NCBI RefSeq assembly: GCF_042242105.1
Contig: NC_092026.1
Span: 21,602,691 to 21,666,690 of the forward strand
Direction: 5' to 3'
Length of the DNA: 64,000 bases
DNA from: Pempheris klunzingeri
Lineage: Eukaryota; Chordata; Actinopteri; Acropomatiformes; Pempheridae
In this document: positions 32,701 to 47,700 of the stretch, one piece after another
Position numbering within the stretch: position 1 is the first letter of the stretch
Layout: the number at the start of each line of letters is the position of its first letter
The notes under the pieces: model-generated
What the model was told of the DNA's origin: nothing
The model's database searches: none
The model's input: the letters and a program-made list of their open reading frames with translations, nothing else
Program-made: the position numbers and the translations under genes

Positions 32701-35700
32701 CAACGTCATGATTTGGATTGGCAGTAGATCACACAAACTTTTTTTTCTTTTTTCCTTCTCCTATTTGTCTCACCTCCCTGATGCGCTGTGATAGACTGTG
32801 TTTATTCAAGAATGTAGTCTTGCTGTGCACCTGCTGTATAGTGCCCCAAACATGTAATGAAGTGTCAAAGAATTAGCCTGACTGTGAAGCCCAGACCTCA
32901 CAGAGTGTCGTTCACTAATAGGCTGAGAGCAGGTAGCTGTTTATGGAGTGCCTGCTGTTTACTGTCTGTGAGATGTCTGAGGACCGCTCTGTCTCCAAAC
33001 AAGGCATGGGAAAGACAGAGAGGCACCCAGCAATGCCGTGTTTGTTTGGACAGGGGAGGGAAATTAGTGTTTGGAGATGGAATCCTGAACAAACAAGTCC
33101 ACCTGTCGCAGATCAAGTTGCAGGCAGCTCAGCAATGCGAGTGGAGTCTGTTACAGTGAGTATTTAATGTTTTCTGGGCTTGCGGTTTGTGATTGAATAG
33201 ACTTGTGGATAATCTGAGCGCAGCTTATTTTAGTCCAGGTTTCTGTGTTGGAAGGACGGAAAGTGGCCGTATTCATTCCGAGGGGAGCACTCGGGGTGAT
33301 GACTGAGTCACCGCAGACGTCAATGCGTCACCATCCTGGAATTACATAGACGGATACACATCTAAAAGAAAACCTGAAAATCATCTGCTGCTGCGGGTGT
33401 AAATCCGTTGCCCTCCCTCTTCCAGAGAAGAGGAGGAGGAGGAGGAGGAGGGATGCTGATGGAGAAACGTGGCCTCTATGGCCTTTCAGTAAAGCCCCGC
33501 GGCTGTTTCCCAAGCAGCACTGTGTCACCAAAGCTGCCGAGGCTTGTTTCATGTCGAGCAGATCGCGTGTCCAGACAGGCCAGTTGATTGCCTGTTGTTA
33601 TCAGTGGGGGGAGTGGAGGCTGTAACCTCTGTCAGGCCACCTGAAGATTTGGATTAGATTGGTCATTCTCTGCACCAGACACACAATGAGCTCTGGCTGA
33701 CACAATGGGACCCCCACACACAACAGTATAAGGGGAGCCGTCAATTTAAAAGGCAAATGTTTGAGCTACTTTATTGTGTTAAAGTTGAGTCACCACTTGA
33801 ACCTGCTTAAAAGTGATACTCCAAACACAGTAAGTGTTGGGAGTATTTACCAATATGTTGGCAAAAGTGTTAGCATACAGATTGACAGCAGAGAAGTGGA
33901 TTATTCTGGATGAGTGGGTTGAGAAGCTTCTGTTGATGTACATGTTCCTCATTTTCCTGTTAAGACTGGCCAACAAATACAATCCATTGAAACTTTTACC
34001 AGCCACTTTTCAAGCCTACAGAGGCTGAATACTGATAGATGTAGGGTGGTGTAGAGAGGTCAAGTGTATTGGCTGTAAACTCTGATAAAAATCTTCACTG
34101 AAAGAAAGTAAATCTCCAAATCTTAAACAGGCAAATGGGTGACTCCAAAATTAAATTAACCATAATTATTATTAATTTGTCAGAAAATAAATATATATTT
34201 AATCATTGAAATCATTTTTCATGCAAAAATACCAAACATTTGATGGTTCTAGTTTCTTGAATATGAAAATGTGCTGCTTTTCTTGTCTTGTTCCATGTGT
34301 AATTTCAAGGTTAAGAGAAAAATGCTGTTGTGATTTGGAGGATTGAACTAGTAACTTTTTTGTTGTATAATCGGCTTGTTAGGTTGCAGTCTCAAAAGTT
34401 TTAAGCCACTGGAGTTATTTTCCACTGTGAATTTATTTTCCTAAAAGGGAGGGAGGTCGTGATCTTGTAGAAAATAAATGAAGCAGACTGAGCGTGAAGC
34501 GTGGCTGGGACACCGGCTCATCCCACCACTGTAAAGAAAGACAAGGCAGCCTTGAGCTGCGTTGGCGTTTGCAGGGGGTCCTCCTTCAAACAATATGGCC
34601 CAGCACTATGCCCCAGCGCTGTTATCTCTACCAAAACAATGGCATGGCCCCCACAATCAGCCGCAAATTTCCAGTGCGCTTTTTGATGCCATTGTTGTGA
34701 CAAAACCACTCACCACTGATTTTTACCAGCTTTCTCCCAGCTGTCTCACGCTGCAGTGAGCACAAATCCTCTCACACAACCCAAAGGACGACAATGGTGG
34801 TGATCAGTATGAGCTGTCACCCAAAGTTTGACCTTGTTTTGATAACTTTATTCCCATTTCTGATTTCTTTTGTTTTCATTTTTTAATCTGGGTTTTTAGG
34901 GTGAAAAATTAAAAATGATCTAAGTGGTCTAATTGCACACAGGCTGTGCTGTCATTCACATGCACAGTGTGGAGTTTCAGTCATTTGACAAAAAGATAAC
35001 CTACATTAACCCTCTTGGAATCTCTTTTCCATCATCTTTGAATAATAAAATGTTTTGAGGTAAAACTTGAATTATTGTTGGACAATTGTAAGGGCATAGT
35101 TTCTGCTTTGCTGCAGTGCTTTAGACCTCAATCAATGTCCTTGATTCAAATTCAGTACCTGCTGATTATTGTTGTGATCCATTTACATTTTCCTGAGTAT
35201 AACAGCAACAAAGTGCATACTTCGCCAAAAACAGGCTCTTCTTAGAGCGAGGACTAGGGAAGCATTTTCAATGTGTTTGCCTGTTCTGCATTTAGTGCAA
35301 CATGTTCCAGGACATATACATATATACTAATATGTTTGTGCTGTGATGCAAAATGTTGGTGGATGCATGGCAGTATAACACACAAAGCAGCTCCACTCTC
35401 ATTAGTGTGAACATGGTCTTTCTTCGCTCAAGCTCGCTCTCAGTGTGTAGGTCATTAATTGAAATGGCTGGCTGCTATTAATTTGTTTGTGCCACTCTGT
35501 TACTGTGTTTTTATGCTGCACCATGGAGCATCTTTGACAGCTGGCAGTGGGTGACAGTAAACAAAGGACACAGCCAATGGCAGTTCATTCAAAAAAGCCT
35601 AGATTGGCTTCCATTCCAATCCAGCAGGTTGGCTTAGGATATCCCTCTGTCTTTGTTGCCACAACATCACAGCTTTTGTTATTTCCCCACAATTTGTTTC

Positions 35701-38700
35701 CCATTGTCTCCTCTGAATAACAGATTAGTCTAATTAAATTCTTTTCAGAGGAAAGGGAAATGGGTGATCTAAGCAACATCACTGCTGTGATTCCATCGCA
35801 GCACCTTTAGTCATGCTGTGTCGTGCTAAGTGAAAATTCTCAGGTGTGCACCACATTAGGACTGGCTTTCATATGCTAAAGGACAAACCACATGCCTTTG
35901 ATAGGAAAATCTTCAAACGCCACTAGGCTTAGCAAAAACACTCTGATGACCACAGAGCTGAGAGGGACGGTTAAAAGGAAGGGGAGGATGCTTAATGATG
36001 GCCCATTGTCAGTGTCCGTGGGGAGGGGGGACCTTTTTTAAAGTGTGTGATGCATGGTCAGGGTCCTCCCGCCTTGGGGCAGGCGGCAGGTAAGCCCCCT
36101 TCCTCTGTAGAGCACATTTTCTTTAATCCTGGGGGGTGGAAGCTAAATACAGGGATTGGCTGTTTTCTAACCAGCGAGATGGACCCTAATGTTGCACTTA
36201 TGTCCTTTTTGATTTTTGCACATTTGGTGTCTTCAAGTCTTCTTTATGTTATGCTATCTTGTGATTTATTGTGAAAATAATTTCTGCACTATGTCTGTAT
36301 TAATGTCAACGTCTCCTGCTGTTCTTGTGAAATAGCGTCACAGATGGCCAGGGCTTATGTCTCAGTTGTGGATTATGTCTCCTCTACCATGTTTTACACC
36401 AGCCAATGGAATTAGTGTGTGTGTGTCTGTGTGTGCGAGTGTGTGTTTGAATAAAAGAGGAGTCAAATGGGTAACACGCACACACACAGGCTCTCATTTT
36501 CGCACCCACTGTAATTCCTTTTAACGTTCCAACCGTAAATTCAGTCTCACATCTCACCCTACCGCCTGGCGGGGTGGCCTTGATGAAAAACAGATGACTT
36601 TTCTGTTTCCAGCCGGTGTCCCTGCTTCTTTCAAATACAGTGAGTTAGACATGAACTCTCCTATTGTCTGGTGCAAACTTACAGAGCTTCTGCTGATTAG
36701 CCTGCATCAACACGGGGGACAGATCTTCCTGCCCTGCTGTTTGGACAAGGTTCGAAGATTGGCCTGTGTCAAGTGTTTTTGGGAGGCTTTTATTTTGCCC
36801 AAAGTGCTGTAGGAGCATTGTGGAATAATTAATACGGAGGACCTGTGAAGATGTGAAGAGGAGCATTGGCCAGAAAAACCCTTGGTAAAATACATTAATA
36901 CAGATAAATGATGCACAGCCCTTCACTGCTTTGCCTGGCTCTATAAGAAAAACATGCCCTTCATGGCAGAATGACTGATAGAATGTGATATGGTTGGTGT
37001 CGAAGGAGAGAGATGCAATCTGTGAGCATTTTGTACATTTTTTTCCCCCTCAAGTATCATCATCTGAAACCTCAGTGGTAACAGAGAGAAATGTAAGATC
37101 TTCCTCAAGTTTTTCCTTTTTTCTTTTGCCACTCACACCGTCTCACTCTGTCTGCTGATGGCTGCAGAAAAAGAATGCTTGCATAATAGCCATCATGTGT
37201 GCCATTTCAGTCACCTCTAAAAATTTTTCTTTGTCCTTATTTAGTATGAGTGCCCTTTTATTGGTATGCATTTCTCAGTTGTGTCACACAAACTCAGACT
37301 GTGCCTTGCAGTTGTACTTACTGCAGTAAAAAGTCAGCATAAATATGACATTTAGCTGTATCTCTTAACCTTACCACGATGTTGACGGACGCAGTGGCTA
37401 TTGCACGGATAAAATCTGTGGCTTTTATGTTAACTGGGATGCTTCTCAAAAGAACATGATTGACTCTGCCTCACCTGTGACCACAAAAGCACAAAGAGCA
37501 TGTCGTCAACATGTCTGTATTCATCACCTTTACATGTCTGGGAATGTTATAACCGTAACAGAAACAGTTTAACCTGTTTACATAGATACATGCTTTTCCG
37601 TTGTACATGTTGCCACTCTTTGCCTGGAGGAAGCAGAAAAGAGGTTTCATCACAATAGTTTCATGCTGCAACAACTGAGTTAGTCACCGTCTCTCAGCCA
37701 CAACCGTCTTCCACTTTTCATCACGACGCACAGCTATGCACACAGATAAAACATAACAGAACATGTACTGTATTATTTGCCCTGAGGGGATTGTCTGCAC
37801 TAGACAAACGATGACAGCAAAATTATAATTCATAGTTTCAAAATGACAAGTAGTAAAATTATTTGTCATATATGGCAAAGACAAAAGGAATGTCAGGAAT
37901 TAATTTGACACTGGCTCACCTGTGACTCAAAATGTGGTGTGATGGTGTTGACTAATAGATGAAAATATGTGATTGCAAGCTGCGCATGGTGGTCAGGTTT
38001 CGATTTAATGAAGATCTTAATACTTCCATGACTGAACCTGGCTGATCTACTTGTGTACTCTCTGTTATCTCCAGACAATCTGGAAGGTCTTCAAGAGGTG
38101 GTGCAGGAGCGTTTGGCAGAGCTACTTCGCGTCCTCAAGACTGTCATCGGCAAACACCAGACTCTCAACTCGGTGGACATCCTGGGAGCAGCTGGAACAG
38201 TCATTGCTAAGGTCAAAGGTCAGTAGTTACTCAGTATCATGCATGGATGCACGCAGACTTACAGGTAAACTCACACGGGTGCCCAGATCAAGTATCTTGG
38301 CATGAAATCTCCATGTTGCACTACAGGTACAGGCTGCGGGGCTACGTCAGTCTGTCAGAAAAGTGTGGGAGAAACCCTGCAGAATTATTTTTTATCTCTC
38401 TGCTTGGTTAGAGTTGGCTTGAAGATTTGTTTTTAAAAGGTCACAGTATGAGAGATTATTATTCCTTCAGCAACAGATCCTCTTCCCGAGTCCTTAATGG
38501 ATACAAACAAAAGGAATCTCAACTCACGAGTTCAATCTGCTCGAAATGTGATCCACTGCAAGAGTATTTCTTCACTTGACTTGCACACAAGAATCTGTAC
38601 GGCCGAGACTACATGGCTATAATTTGCATTCCATATTTCAGCGACTGCAGAGGCCCCATTGGCAGGCTGCTTGTCAGTCAGGCACATCCGCGTTTCTTCA

Positions 38701-41700
38701 TTCTTTTCCCCCTGTTGTGAGGTGTGTGGTTGTCTCACCGTCACCTGACCTATCTCAATATCTTAGTTGTGGCCTACTCCTTAAGAATGCTTAAGAACGT
38801 ATGTCTGCGTCTGTCGTCCATTAAATGAGTGGTGCTTTGACAATGTTTAGAATGCAAAAAGGAAACAAAAGAGATCCAGTAGATTAGCCAAAGGAATTAT
38901 TGGTATTGTTGAGTAATGAGATGGAAGAAGTGTGATTGAAGGACACAATTTCGTTGACACCTATCATAAGCTAAATAGGTTTCCTAAAATTCCTAAATTT
39001 TAATTTTGTACAATGTGCCACACTGAAATTTGGAAAAAAGAGAGCATTTGTATCATGTTGGCTATTGCAATAAGTATAAACAGAAAGCAAAAGTTGTATC
39101 AGTGCATTTACTCAGTCAAGGTTTTTTCCAAATTTGTGGGTGATTGTTACTATGACTAAAATATTTATTAGTTTATATATTAAAATAGCACAAAAACATG
39201 CATTAACACCATAACACTCCTGACACGACATGGTTACTGTACTGTACTGTACAAGACAATCCCTGTCATTTAGTCCTGTAGTAAATACAGTATCCGCATA
39301 TCATAGTTGACAAGCCGAAACTTGAAAAATTGCCTGTCCACAAGAGGGTGCCTTACATCAGTACACACCCCGTCTGGACTGTCCCCAATGTCCAGTAGGT
39401 AACACAATACTGACACAGTCAGCATGCCAGAGAGGCAGTGAAAAGGAGAGGCTGAAAGAGGAATGAATCAGTGAGACGTCAGAGATGAGGATTCAAAGGT
39501 TTGGATGATAACAGGCCTTGTGTACCTCAGTGTCTTCAGAGTGTGTCGTCTCTTCACTCGTGTTGCTCTTTGATGCTTGGTCATGACACCTGGGGCATTT
39601 GGACAGCTGCCAGAATTTACTGGAGGAAAAAAAAAACCCTCCTCGCTCCCTCTCCAAACACATGGTTGCCTAACCAGTTTCAAATGTGGTTTACATGTAG
39701 ATGTTATCCGCTCAAACTAACACTAACCAACAAACACTGAAGGCAGATTGTCATAAACCCAGTAAATAAGAACATGTGCAGCTCCACTCAGCTGTTTTAT
39801 GGTATGCAAAGGGTTTTATGGTAGACAGAAATATGGTTGTGTTGCCCATACGTCTCTGTTTGTTGTCATCAAAGATACAGTCTTTTCATCCAGTCTCTTT
39901 GGCTCAAACCAAACCCAGACGAGGTTTCCTTTCTTGGTCTCATTTTGAGAGAGTTTTCATTTTCCCCTCCTACTGAAAAACTGCAGGGCACTGCAATAAA
40001 AGTGTCAACTTCAACAACTTATTGAAATTCTTTCCCTGGTCCCTGTTCCCCTTTGTCTAATGAAGATACTGGCAGCTGACAGAGTGTATTTGTTTACTGC
40101 ACTCAATTTTGTATGTGCATGTCAAAGGCATTTTTCTGTCCCAATGCAGATTGTAGAATCTAATAAAACCATGTAATCAGTGATAATTGATACTCTTTTC
40201 TGCTTTTAAATAGTTTTTTAGTTTGCCTTACTATTAAAGCTATTGTATTTTAGATAACCTTTGGAGTGGCCTGTCACAACAGGGAAATCAATTTATGTCA
40301 AGCCAGAATTATCAGAAAGTTATCAGACATGCTTTAACTCATTTTTTAGGGGCTAATTGTCCCAGTTAGGGCTCAGCCGTGAGAAAACAATGTCCCCTGT
40401 ACTTGAATGATGCAGTTTCCATATTTCAATCGTGACAAAAGGGGCAGAGCTCTGGAATCATTGTTATGAGACCCACAGGATGTCCTGAGGAAGAAGTCAG
40501 CGCAGAGTTGTATGCTAGCATTCAGGGCCAGGGAGGTGCACGGCAGGGAGGCTTGCACCGCTGCGGCTCCTCTCTTTTGGTGTCCTCAAGAGCCTCCCTG
40601 GAATGTGGGGTTGCCTCCCCAATTTAGGATGCCATGATCTGTCTGCGCGTCATCATAGGTGGGGAACTTACTATTACCCCACCACCTCTGACATGGATCG
40701 AATTTGCTCTCATGAAGAGAAAATGGAAGCACAAAAACTAGAAAGCAGTCTGGACGCTGGAACTATTTAGAGCGCCTTTGTTTTTGTTCACATTATTGAG
40801 GTTTTCTGGTCCCAGCCACTACACTACAATGCCGGGTTAGACAGAGAAAAGGTAAGTGTTGTCACCGTTGTCTATAGTGTTACATGTCACAGAACTCAAG
40901 CTGTGTGAGTGTTTCCTGTTGCGAGCAGACAGGAAGTACTCAGCTTAGTCGGATTTCACTGCCTGTGTCTTTGGTTCCTCTGATTGCTTTCTGCAAATGT
41001 CTTCGTGCTGAGTAAACTGTTTCCTGAAAAGGAAAGCTCTGTGCACACGTTCTCAAAGATTTGTCTCAGACGACATTAAGGCTGTAAGATCGGTAAATAA
41101 TGTGTACAACTGATTGCGTCTTCTGTGCTTGATCAGTGGATCATGGAAGATAGCCCAGTGGAACAAAGGAGGCAAAATTTGGGATTGTTTCAGAATATTC
41201 CTTGAAAATCCATTCTTGAAGCTGTTGAAGAGGAAAATATTTCTGATCTGGTAGATAGACATGAAGTGTCAGTGCCTTAGACAACTCCTGCTCTAACGGT
41301 TGTGGTTTCAAGTTGGTTTTCTTTTAAACTCTTCACCCCGTGTTACTGCTCAGGGGGACTGACTTTTCGTCAGTCATCAAGGAGAACGTCAACACTTACT
41401 TGAAACAACTTCAGCAGTGGTAGAGGCGATAAACCACTCCCCACAAAAGCCAAGCAGTTAACTATGGTGACTAATACTTATGATTGCAGAAAGAAAACAA
41501 AGAATCTTTGCTTGGAGCAAATACATTGTTGATTTGTTGCTGTTTGTTTCACTTGCATGTCATTTATGTGATCTATTGCCCATGTGTTTATTAATCTGTG
41601 GTTATGACCTCATTGCCTGGCCACACAACAGTGTAAATACTTTGTGTTGACTGATTAAGAATACTTAGAATACCGGTTTGTAATACAGTGTTATTTTGGC

Positions 41701-44700
41701 TGAAGTTTTTGTGTATTTTATCACTCTCCACAGGCATTAACTTCAAGGAAGTGAACCCAGAAAACACAAAAACTATATTTGGCGAGATACACACATCCAT
41801 TGACACTTTGGCATTCACATTCGGCAATGTGTAAGTACAACTTTTGTATACCTTTTCAACACCACTAGATGTTTATGACTTCTTTGTGTAACAGCCAAGA
41901 AAAGCGGGACTGACTTCAGCCGATCTTCATTACTATTTCTTTCCTGTGTTTATCTGTGTTTTGAATTGTAGATCTGCTTTTTGTTTTTAAGCAACAGTAT
42001 GGTTCAGAGTTGGATTTCTGGAAGCCCTTTATTACTGAATAGATTGCAGTTTTGAACACAAACAGCACTTCTGACATTAATGTACATCTACACATCTACC
42101 CCTCAGAGTGTCTGACTTCCTTATGGGAGATGTGGACAGCGGCTCAGGGTTGGGGATCCCCCACACCAGGAGAAGCAGGGTGAGACACCATCTTTCTTTT
42201 CCAAGCTTTTGGGCCAGTTCTTTCTTCCCAAAAGCTTTGTTTTCAAACATGGCGGTTTTCAAAAGGGTGCACTTAAAGCAGCAATTTCACCACGCCTCCT
42301 TTTAAAAAAGCCTCAAAGACTTGCTTTCTGTACTTAATTGGGGTGTTGAAAACCCAGCTGCTTCTGATGTCTAACTTTGATTGTATGTCTGCTGCTCCCC
42401 TCTTATAATCTGAAATGTCTTTTTCACAGTCTTTTGACAATCTCTCTGTGGATCCTGAGGGATATGTTTCAGAGAAAACTGACCTTGTGGGTAAGTGTCA
42501 TTCACGTTCTGTCTTTTACCTCTGAGCAATATGGGTGTAAAAAAAAAAAAGAATCCTGAAGTGTAATCGTTATTAATGGCTGCTTTAGAAAGTATTTAAT
42601 GGTTGCTTTGTAGCCCAGGGCACCCTGAAGTGTCAGCTTGTGAGCTAGTCGAGTGATTTAGGCTTTAAACTCTTGAATGCCTGAGGTAGACCCGCCTTAA
42701 ACCTCTGCTTCCACCCCTGTTATTTCTGCTGCTTTTTTCATACTTGCTGCTCTTTTTCCCCTCTCTCCGTCCACATATCTGACATTCCTTGCCTGTTTAG
42801 GAGTAGTTCCATGTGGGATGGGAAACACATGCGGTTTGTGTTAAATCAGATGGCGGGTGGCTGGGAGAGGTGCATCACATTGTAATTGTAAAAAAATGCT
42901 GTTGGACTATGATATCCGGCACTTTCATATCATCCTACGCTGACAAGCTTAGTGTGTTTTTTCATTTAACTCCCACACAGGTCTGTTTGGATAGTAGAAC
43001 TGAGACACATCAATCCAACACTTGGCAGTTTTGTTGGTACCTGGTGTTTTGATTCACCCTGTTTTGATATGTGTGTCTCCTCTGCTGGTTCTCCAGGCCC
43101 AGAGGTGCCGTTGTCACGCGAGGAAGAAGTCGACTTGACCCTGCAGAAGAATGAGAGCGGTGTGGAGTCTGCTCTCCTCTACGCCAAGGCCTGGTCAAAG
43201 TACATCAAAGACCTTCTGGCCTGGATGGAAAAACGGCTGGCTATGGGTAAATTTTGTGGTAAAATTCACCTCATCCACTGTTGCAAAAATCAAAATAAGT
43301 CAAAGAGAATTACCTGTAAATTGCATTTGACCCAAGGTTGAAGCAATACTTTCCAAATAGATCCCTGTGGCATTATAAGCCTTTTTACTGTTAATTGAGG
43401 TCAGAGTTCAGAAATGGCAGAATGGATTGTGGGCACTTAACAGCGATTTAGTCCTGGAAATATTGTTTTCACTCCTTTATACCCAAAGGCAAATTTTGTC
43501 AAAATGCAATGAGGTTTTTATTTCCTCCACATAATATATCTATGTATTTGTATTATATGGGAATGTGAAATGTAATAACAGTTCTTACAAGTTTATGAGT
43601 GTGAAATCAGTTTGTTTATTCATCATTATGCAATTAGATTAAATCCACTACACTACTTTTATCTAAAAATGGGTAATCATTAATTGACAGATCCTTTTGT
43701 GCAACTATTTCTCTTTCAGATATTGAGTATGCCAAAAACTATGCCAAAATGGCTGAGTCTGCAAAGACACTGGCCAGTCAACAGGTAACAGAAGATCCTT
43801 TTAATATGAATATTGTATAGAATAGTTGTTGAAGTTGTTATTCAGATGTTAATTTCTTCATTGTATTTGTCCAAGGACTATATGCCATTCAGCGACATCT
43901 ACGTGTCCACATTCAAGAACGACATTGAATACAAACAGCTGCTTATTCAAACCGCAATGGCTCTTCAAACAAATAAATTCATACAGGTAAGTGACAGGTG
44001 ACAAGAGGAAGGAGACTGTAGCCCATATAGAGCCCTTGAGTCCCTCAACCATCTGTTGTTGGATTCATTTCAGCATTTCACAGGCAATGACTGTCTCATG
44101 TAGCAGAGGCATTCATTTTTGTTTTTCCTTTGACAGTGACGTATGAAAGAGTGCATAAAGTAAAAGTTTAAAAAGGCCTATAGTGAAATTATCTGACTGT
44201 GAAAAAAGAAATGTATAAAGAAATATTTTGCTCTTCTAAAACACTAGGGACAATTTTTAACATGACGAAGCCGCATTCAAGTCACTGTTTTTGGAAATGT
44301 GTTAATTGTGTTGATCTTTTTGTGTCTTTCTTGTTATCATACTATTTTCAGACTTTTTTTGAGTTTTTGAAAGCAATTGAAGTCAGAAAGCCCTCCTGTA
44401 ATCCTCTAGTCAACAGTAATGTTTTGTAAAAGAAACTTGCCGATTCAGGCACAAGCATCGCTGATATGGTTCTAATATGATATGGTGTAATCGCTGACTG
44501 TTTTCAGCCTCTTCTGGCTCGTAAGAATGAACTGGACAAACTGAGGAAAGACATCAAGGAGCAGTGGCAGAGAGAGCAAAAGAAAATGGTATGTAATGAG
44601 TCCTTGTGAAGATAAACACCATAAGACACATGCTAGTAGCTCTATAGAAATGGAACTCGTCTCCCTTTTTGCATTACAGACAAGGCAGCATTCCACAGTG

Positions 44701-47700
44701 AATGTTATAATGTTGTCAGCCAATTAAATTCATGGCATACAATTCTGCAAGAGCAGAAAATAGACTTTTAATTTGCATCACTAGAAATATATAAGAATAT
44801 GCTTTTTGGATGGTAATAAGAAATAGGCTGGGTGTGTATTCATGGACTAATAATTTCTCATTGCCCTGACTGTTGACAAACTATAGTGTGTCACTTCACA
44901 GGGAAGGTTAATTGACCACAAAGGCGTGCCTGATTATATTTATGATTTCTGTTGAACTCGTTTTACTCATATGGCTGTTTTGTGGTTGATCTGTGTGATT
45001 TTGGCAGCAAGAGGCAGATGCAACCTTGCGTAAGGCTCGAGCACTGAAAGCCCAGAGAAGGGAGGAGTACCAGAAAGCCCACTCATCCACCAACCGCTCC
45101 CAGGAGGAGCAGTCTAATGCTGGTAACAAACAGCTGGAGAAGAAGAGGAGGCTGGAGGAGGAGGCTCTGCAGAAGGTAGGCAGGGCAGAGGATGACAGGG
45201 ACAATACTTAGCTTGATGAATAGTATGTGGTAATGATCCCTAAACATTTCCAGCCTTCTCAGAGCCCATGATAGATGAGGTTTACCACACCAGGGAAAAA
45301 TTACAGTGGCATGTTCTTCTTTGCCAATAGGTACTCTGGCACCCTGTCAGTTGTCAAAATTTGCCTGCAGTAGTACATTGCAGTTGAACACTCATTCTAC
45401 TTAGCAATTTAGCATTTCTCCCACATTCTCATACTATTCTGTGTATCCTTTGTTGTGGTCAGGCGGAGGAGGCCCAGGACCAGTACCAGAGCTGTATGGC
45501 TGACGCAGGCGTCAGGAGGATGGACCTGGCCAACGCCAAGAGCACCATCCTCACGCAGATCCGAGAGATGGTCTTCCAGTGTGACCTCACACTCAAAGCT
45601 GTGAGTGGACAGTACACACAACTGAATTGTCCAATAACATATGGATTTTTAATCTAAGTACCTTACAGGTACAGTGAATGATAAACTGAAAACAAATAAG
45701 TAGCCCTGCAATTAAACATTTAAACACAAGGATAAAAGCTATCTATCTCTTTTCAAATGTATTGAATGATCTTTTAATAGAAGGACTAACACTAAACAAC
45801 ACTAAGTCTGTGTTGTTTCACATGATTTAAATGGTTTGTTGAAATGATATGTTAAAAAGTATAATCAGTTCAGAAACACAAATTGCTGATTTGTTTTGAA
45901 TGAATTTGAATATACATAAAAACGATGATCAAAATAATGACTGATATTGAGACGGTCGTCCTATGTGCTATTTGTACAATGCGCTTTGCTTTTCGTGTGT
46001 TCTGCAACTTCTTTTATTTTTAAGGTGGAAGTGGTTGTTTGAATTGTGCCCACAGAACTGTGTACTGAAACAGAAATCTGTCGAGTACTGAGAGTTTACA
46101 GTAAATGCTTGACCAGGTTGTCGATCCTGTTTGTTTATTCACCGTATCTGATTTGAATTGTCATGTTCATGTTAAATGGGAAGAATAGAATCTGCAGCAC
46201 ATGCATGAATGTGTGTCTGCCTGTATTTTTGTTTATGTCTTTTTTTTTTTTAATCTATTTACATTTATTTATTTACTTGACTTCTCATTTGTTCAATATG
46301 TGTGTCACTCACTCAGTCACTGAACTGTATTGCATCATCCTTCAGGTGACAGTGAACTGGTTTCAGATGCAGCAGGCGCAGATGGTGCCGCTCCCTGCCC
46401 ACTACCAGGCCCTGAGTGAGAGCGCCAAGTTGTACGAACCGGGTGAATGCTATGCTGAGTTTGTCCGGAACCTGCCCAGACATCTGCCTAAAGAGCGTGT
46501 GCACTTAGACTCCGTCTCCTCTGACAATACCAGGTACCAAGGACTATTGATGCACACGAATGTTCTGCATATATTCTCTGTATTCATACCCAGTAATCAT
46601 GATGATGGCTTTCAAACTGCTTGGCTGTGAATGCTGAAGGTCAGCTTTATAAAACTCTGCATCAACAACTCCACAGTCAGACTTAAAAGACAGTCGTGTT
46701 GAGTGTTGAGCCTCGCTGAAGTCATAGTTTCATTTTAGATCAAACATTGAATTGAACAGTTTCAGAGGAAAGTGTCTCAAAGTATCTTCAAGTCGCTCCC
46801 ACCCGTTTAGAAGTTGTTCATGTTTTAGTTCTTCTTTCAGCAAAGGTAACAGTCAGTCAGAGTGGGAGGAAGCGAGAGAGAGAGAGAGGGAGAATCAGGG
46901 AGAGACAGAATGCGCGTTGAATTTGTTGCCCTTCCTCAGGAAATATCTGTAGCGCAGGCTGAATGCAGCAGGGGAGATTGTGAGCGTGAGAGTTTGGCTC
47001 TGGGTTAGAGCTGTCCCTAAGACTCTACTTAGATTGTCAAAGCAGTGTCAGAATCAGCTTCCCACACATACACCCTCACTAAGAAAATAAACAATGCTGC
47101 ATAACTTCACTTTCCTAGTACTAACTTAATGGTAAAAGTTTTTATGTTGTTGTAGCTCTATTAGGCACAGTAAAGTGAAAGTACATTTGGCTCTGAGATA
47201 ATTTTCTACTTCCATTTTTGCAAACCCACAGACGTGTTTAACGTGACATTATGTGCATTATATGACCCAATTTCAGTTTGTGTTCCTTATTCCCTCTTTC
47301 AGTTTTAGTTAAGCCCATAACACTTCTGAAAATGCTTTTAAGTTGCTTATAACAAATCAAATGAGTCATTTTTAACTTCATAACTTCATAACATAATAAA
47401 AACCTCAAAGGGTTTCCAGTATACCTTAGGTTAGCTTGTAAAAACAAACATTTGCCCTAATACAAGGCAATTTTTTCACTCAAATAACTTGGCTAGCTAA
47501 GTACAGCAGCAATGCTACAGTTGTGTGTAGTGAAAAGGTAATATAATGTACTAAAAGACTCGCAATACAATAGAGTTGTCAGATACAACTTCTCAGACTT
47601 ACCAGATTGAAATGTGTCATGCTCGCTTATTCATAACACTCTGCTCCAAGCAGTTAAAAAAGTTTGGAGCCTAGGTGGTGGGTGTTAGAAAAACAGATTA

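Larger units (their letters stand above)
25887..38074 (+). other. arhgap29: 12-kb first coding intron of arhgap29
   Basis: No exon can be supported. It contains microsatellites (26769-26798, 27598-27625, 33430-33452), a MITE-like element (about 30291-30592), several family-B copies, and a patch rich in AP-1/CRE-type motifs at 33270-33340. Its size against the other introns (mostly 0.1-4 kb) makes it the likeliest home of regulatory elements. Confidence 0.6.
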
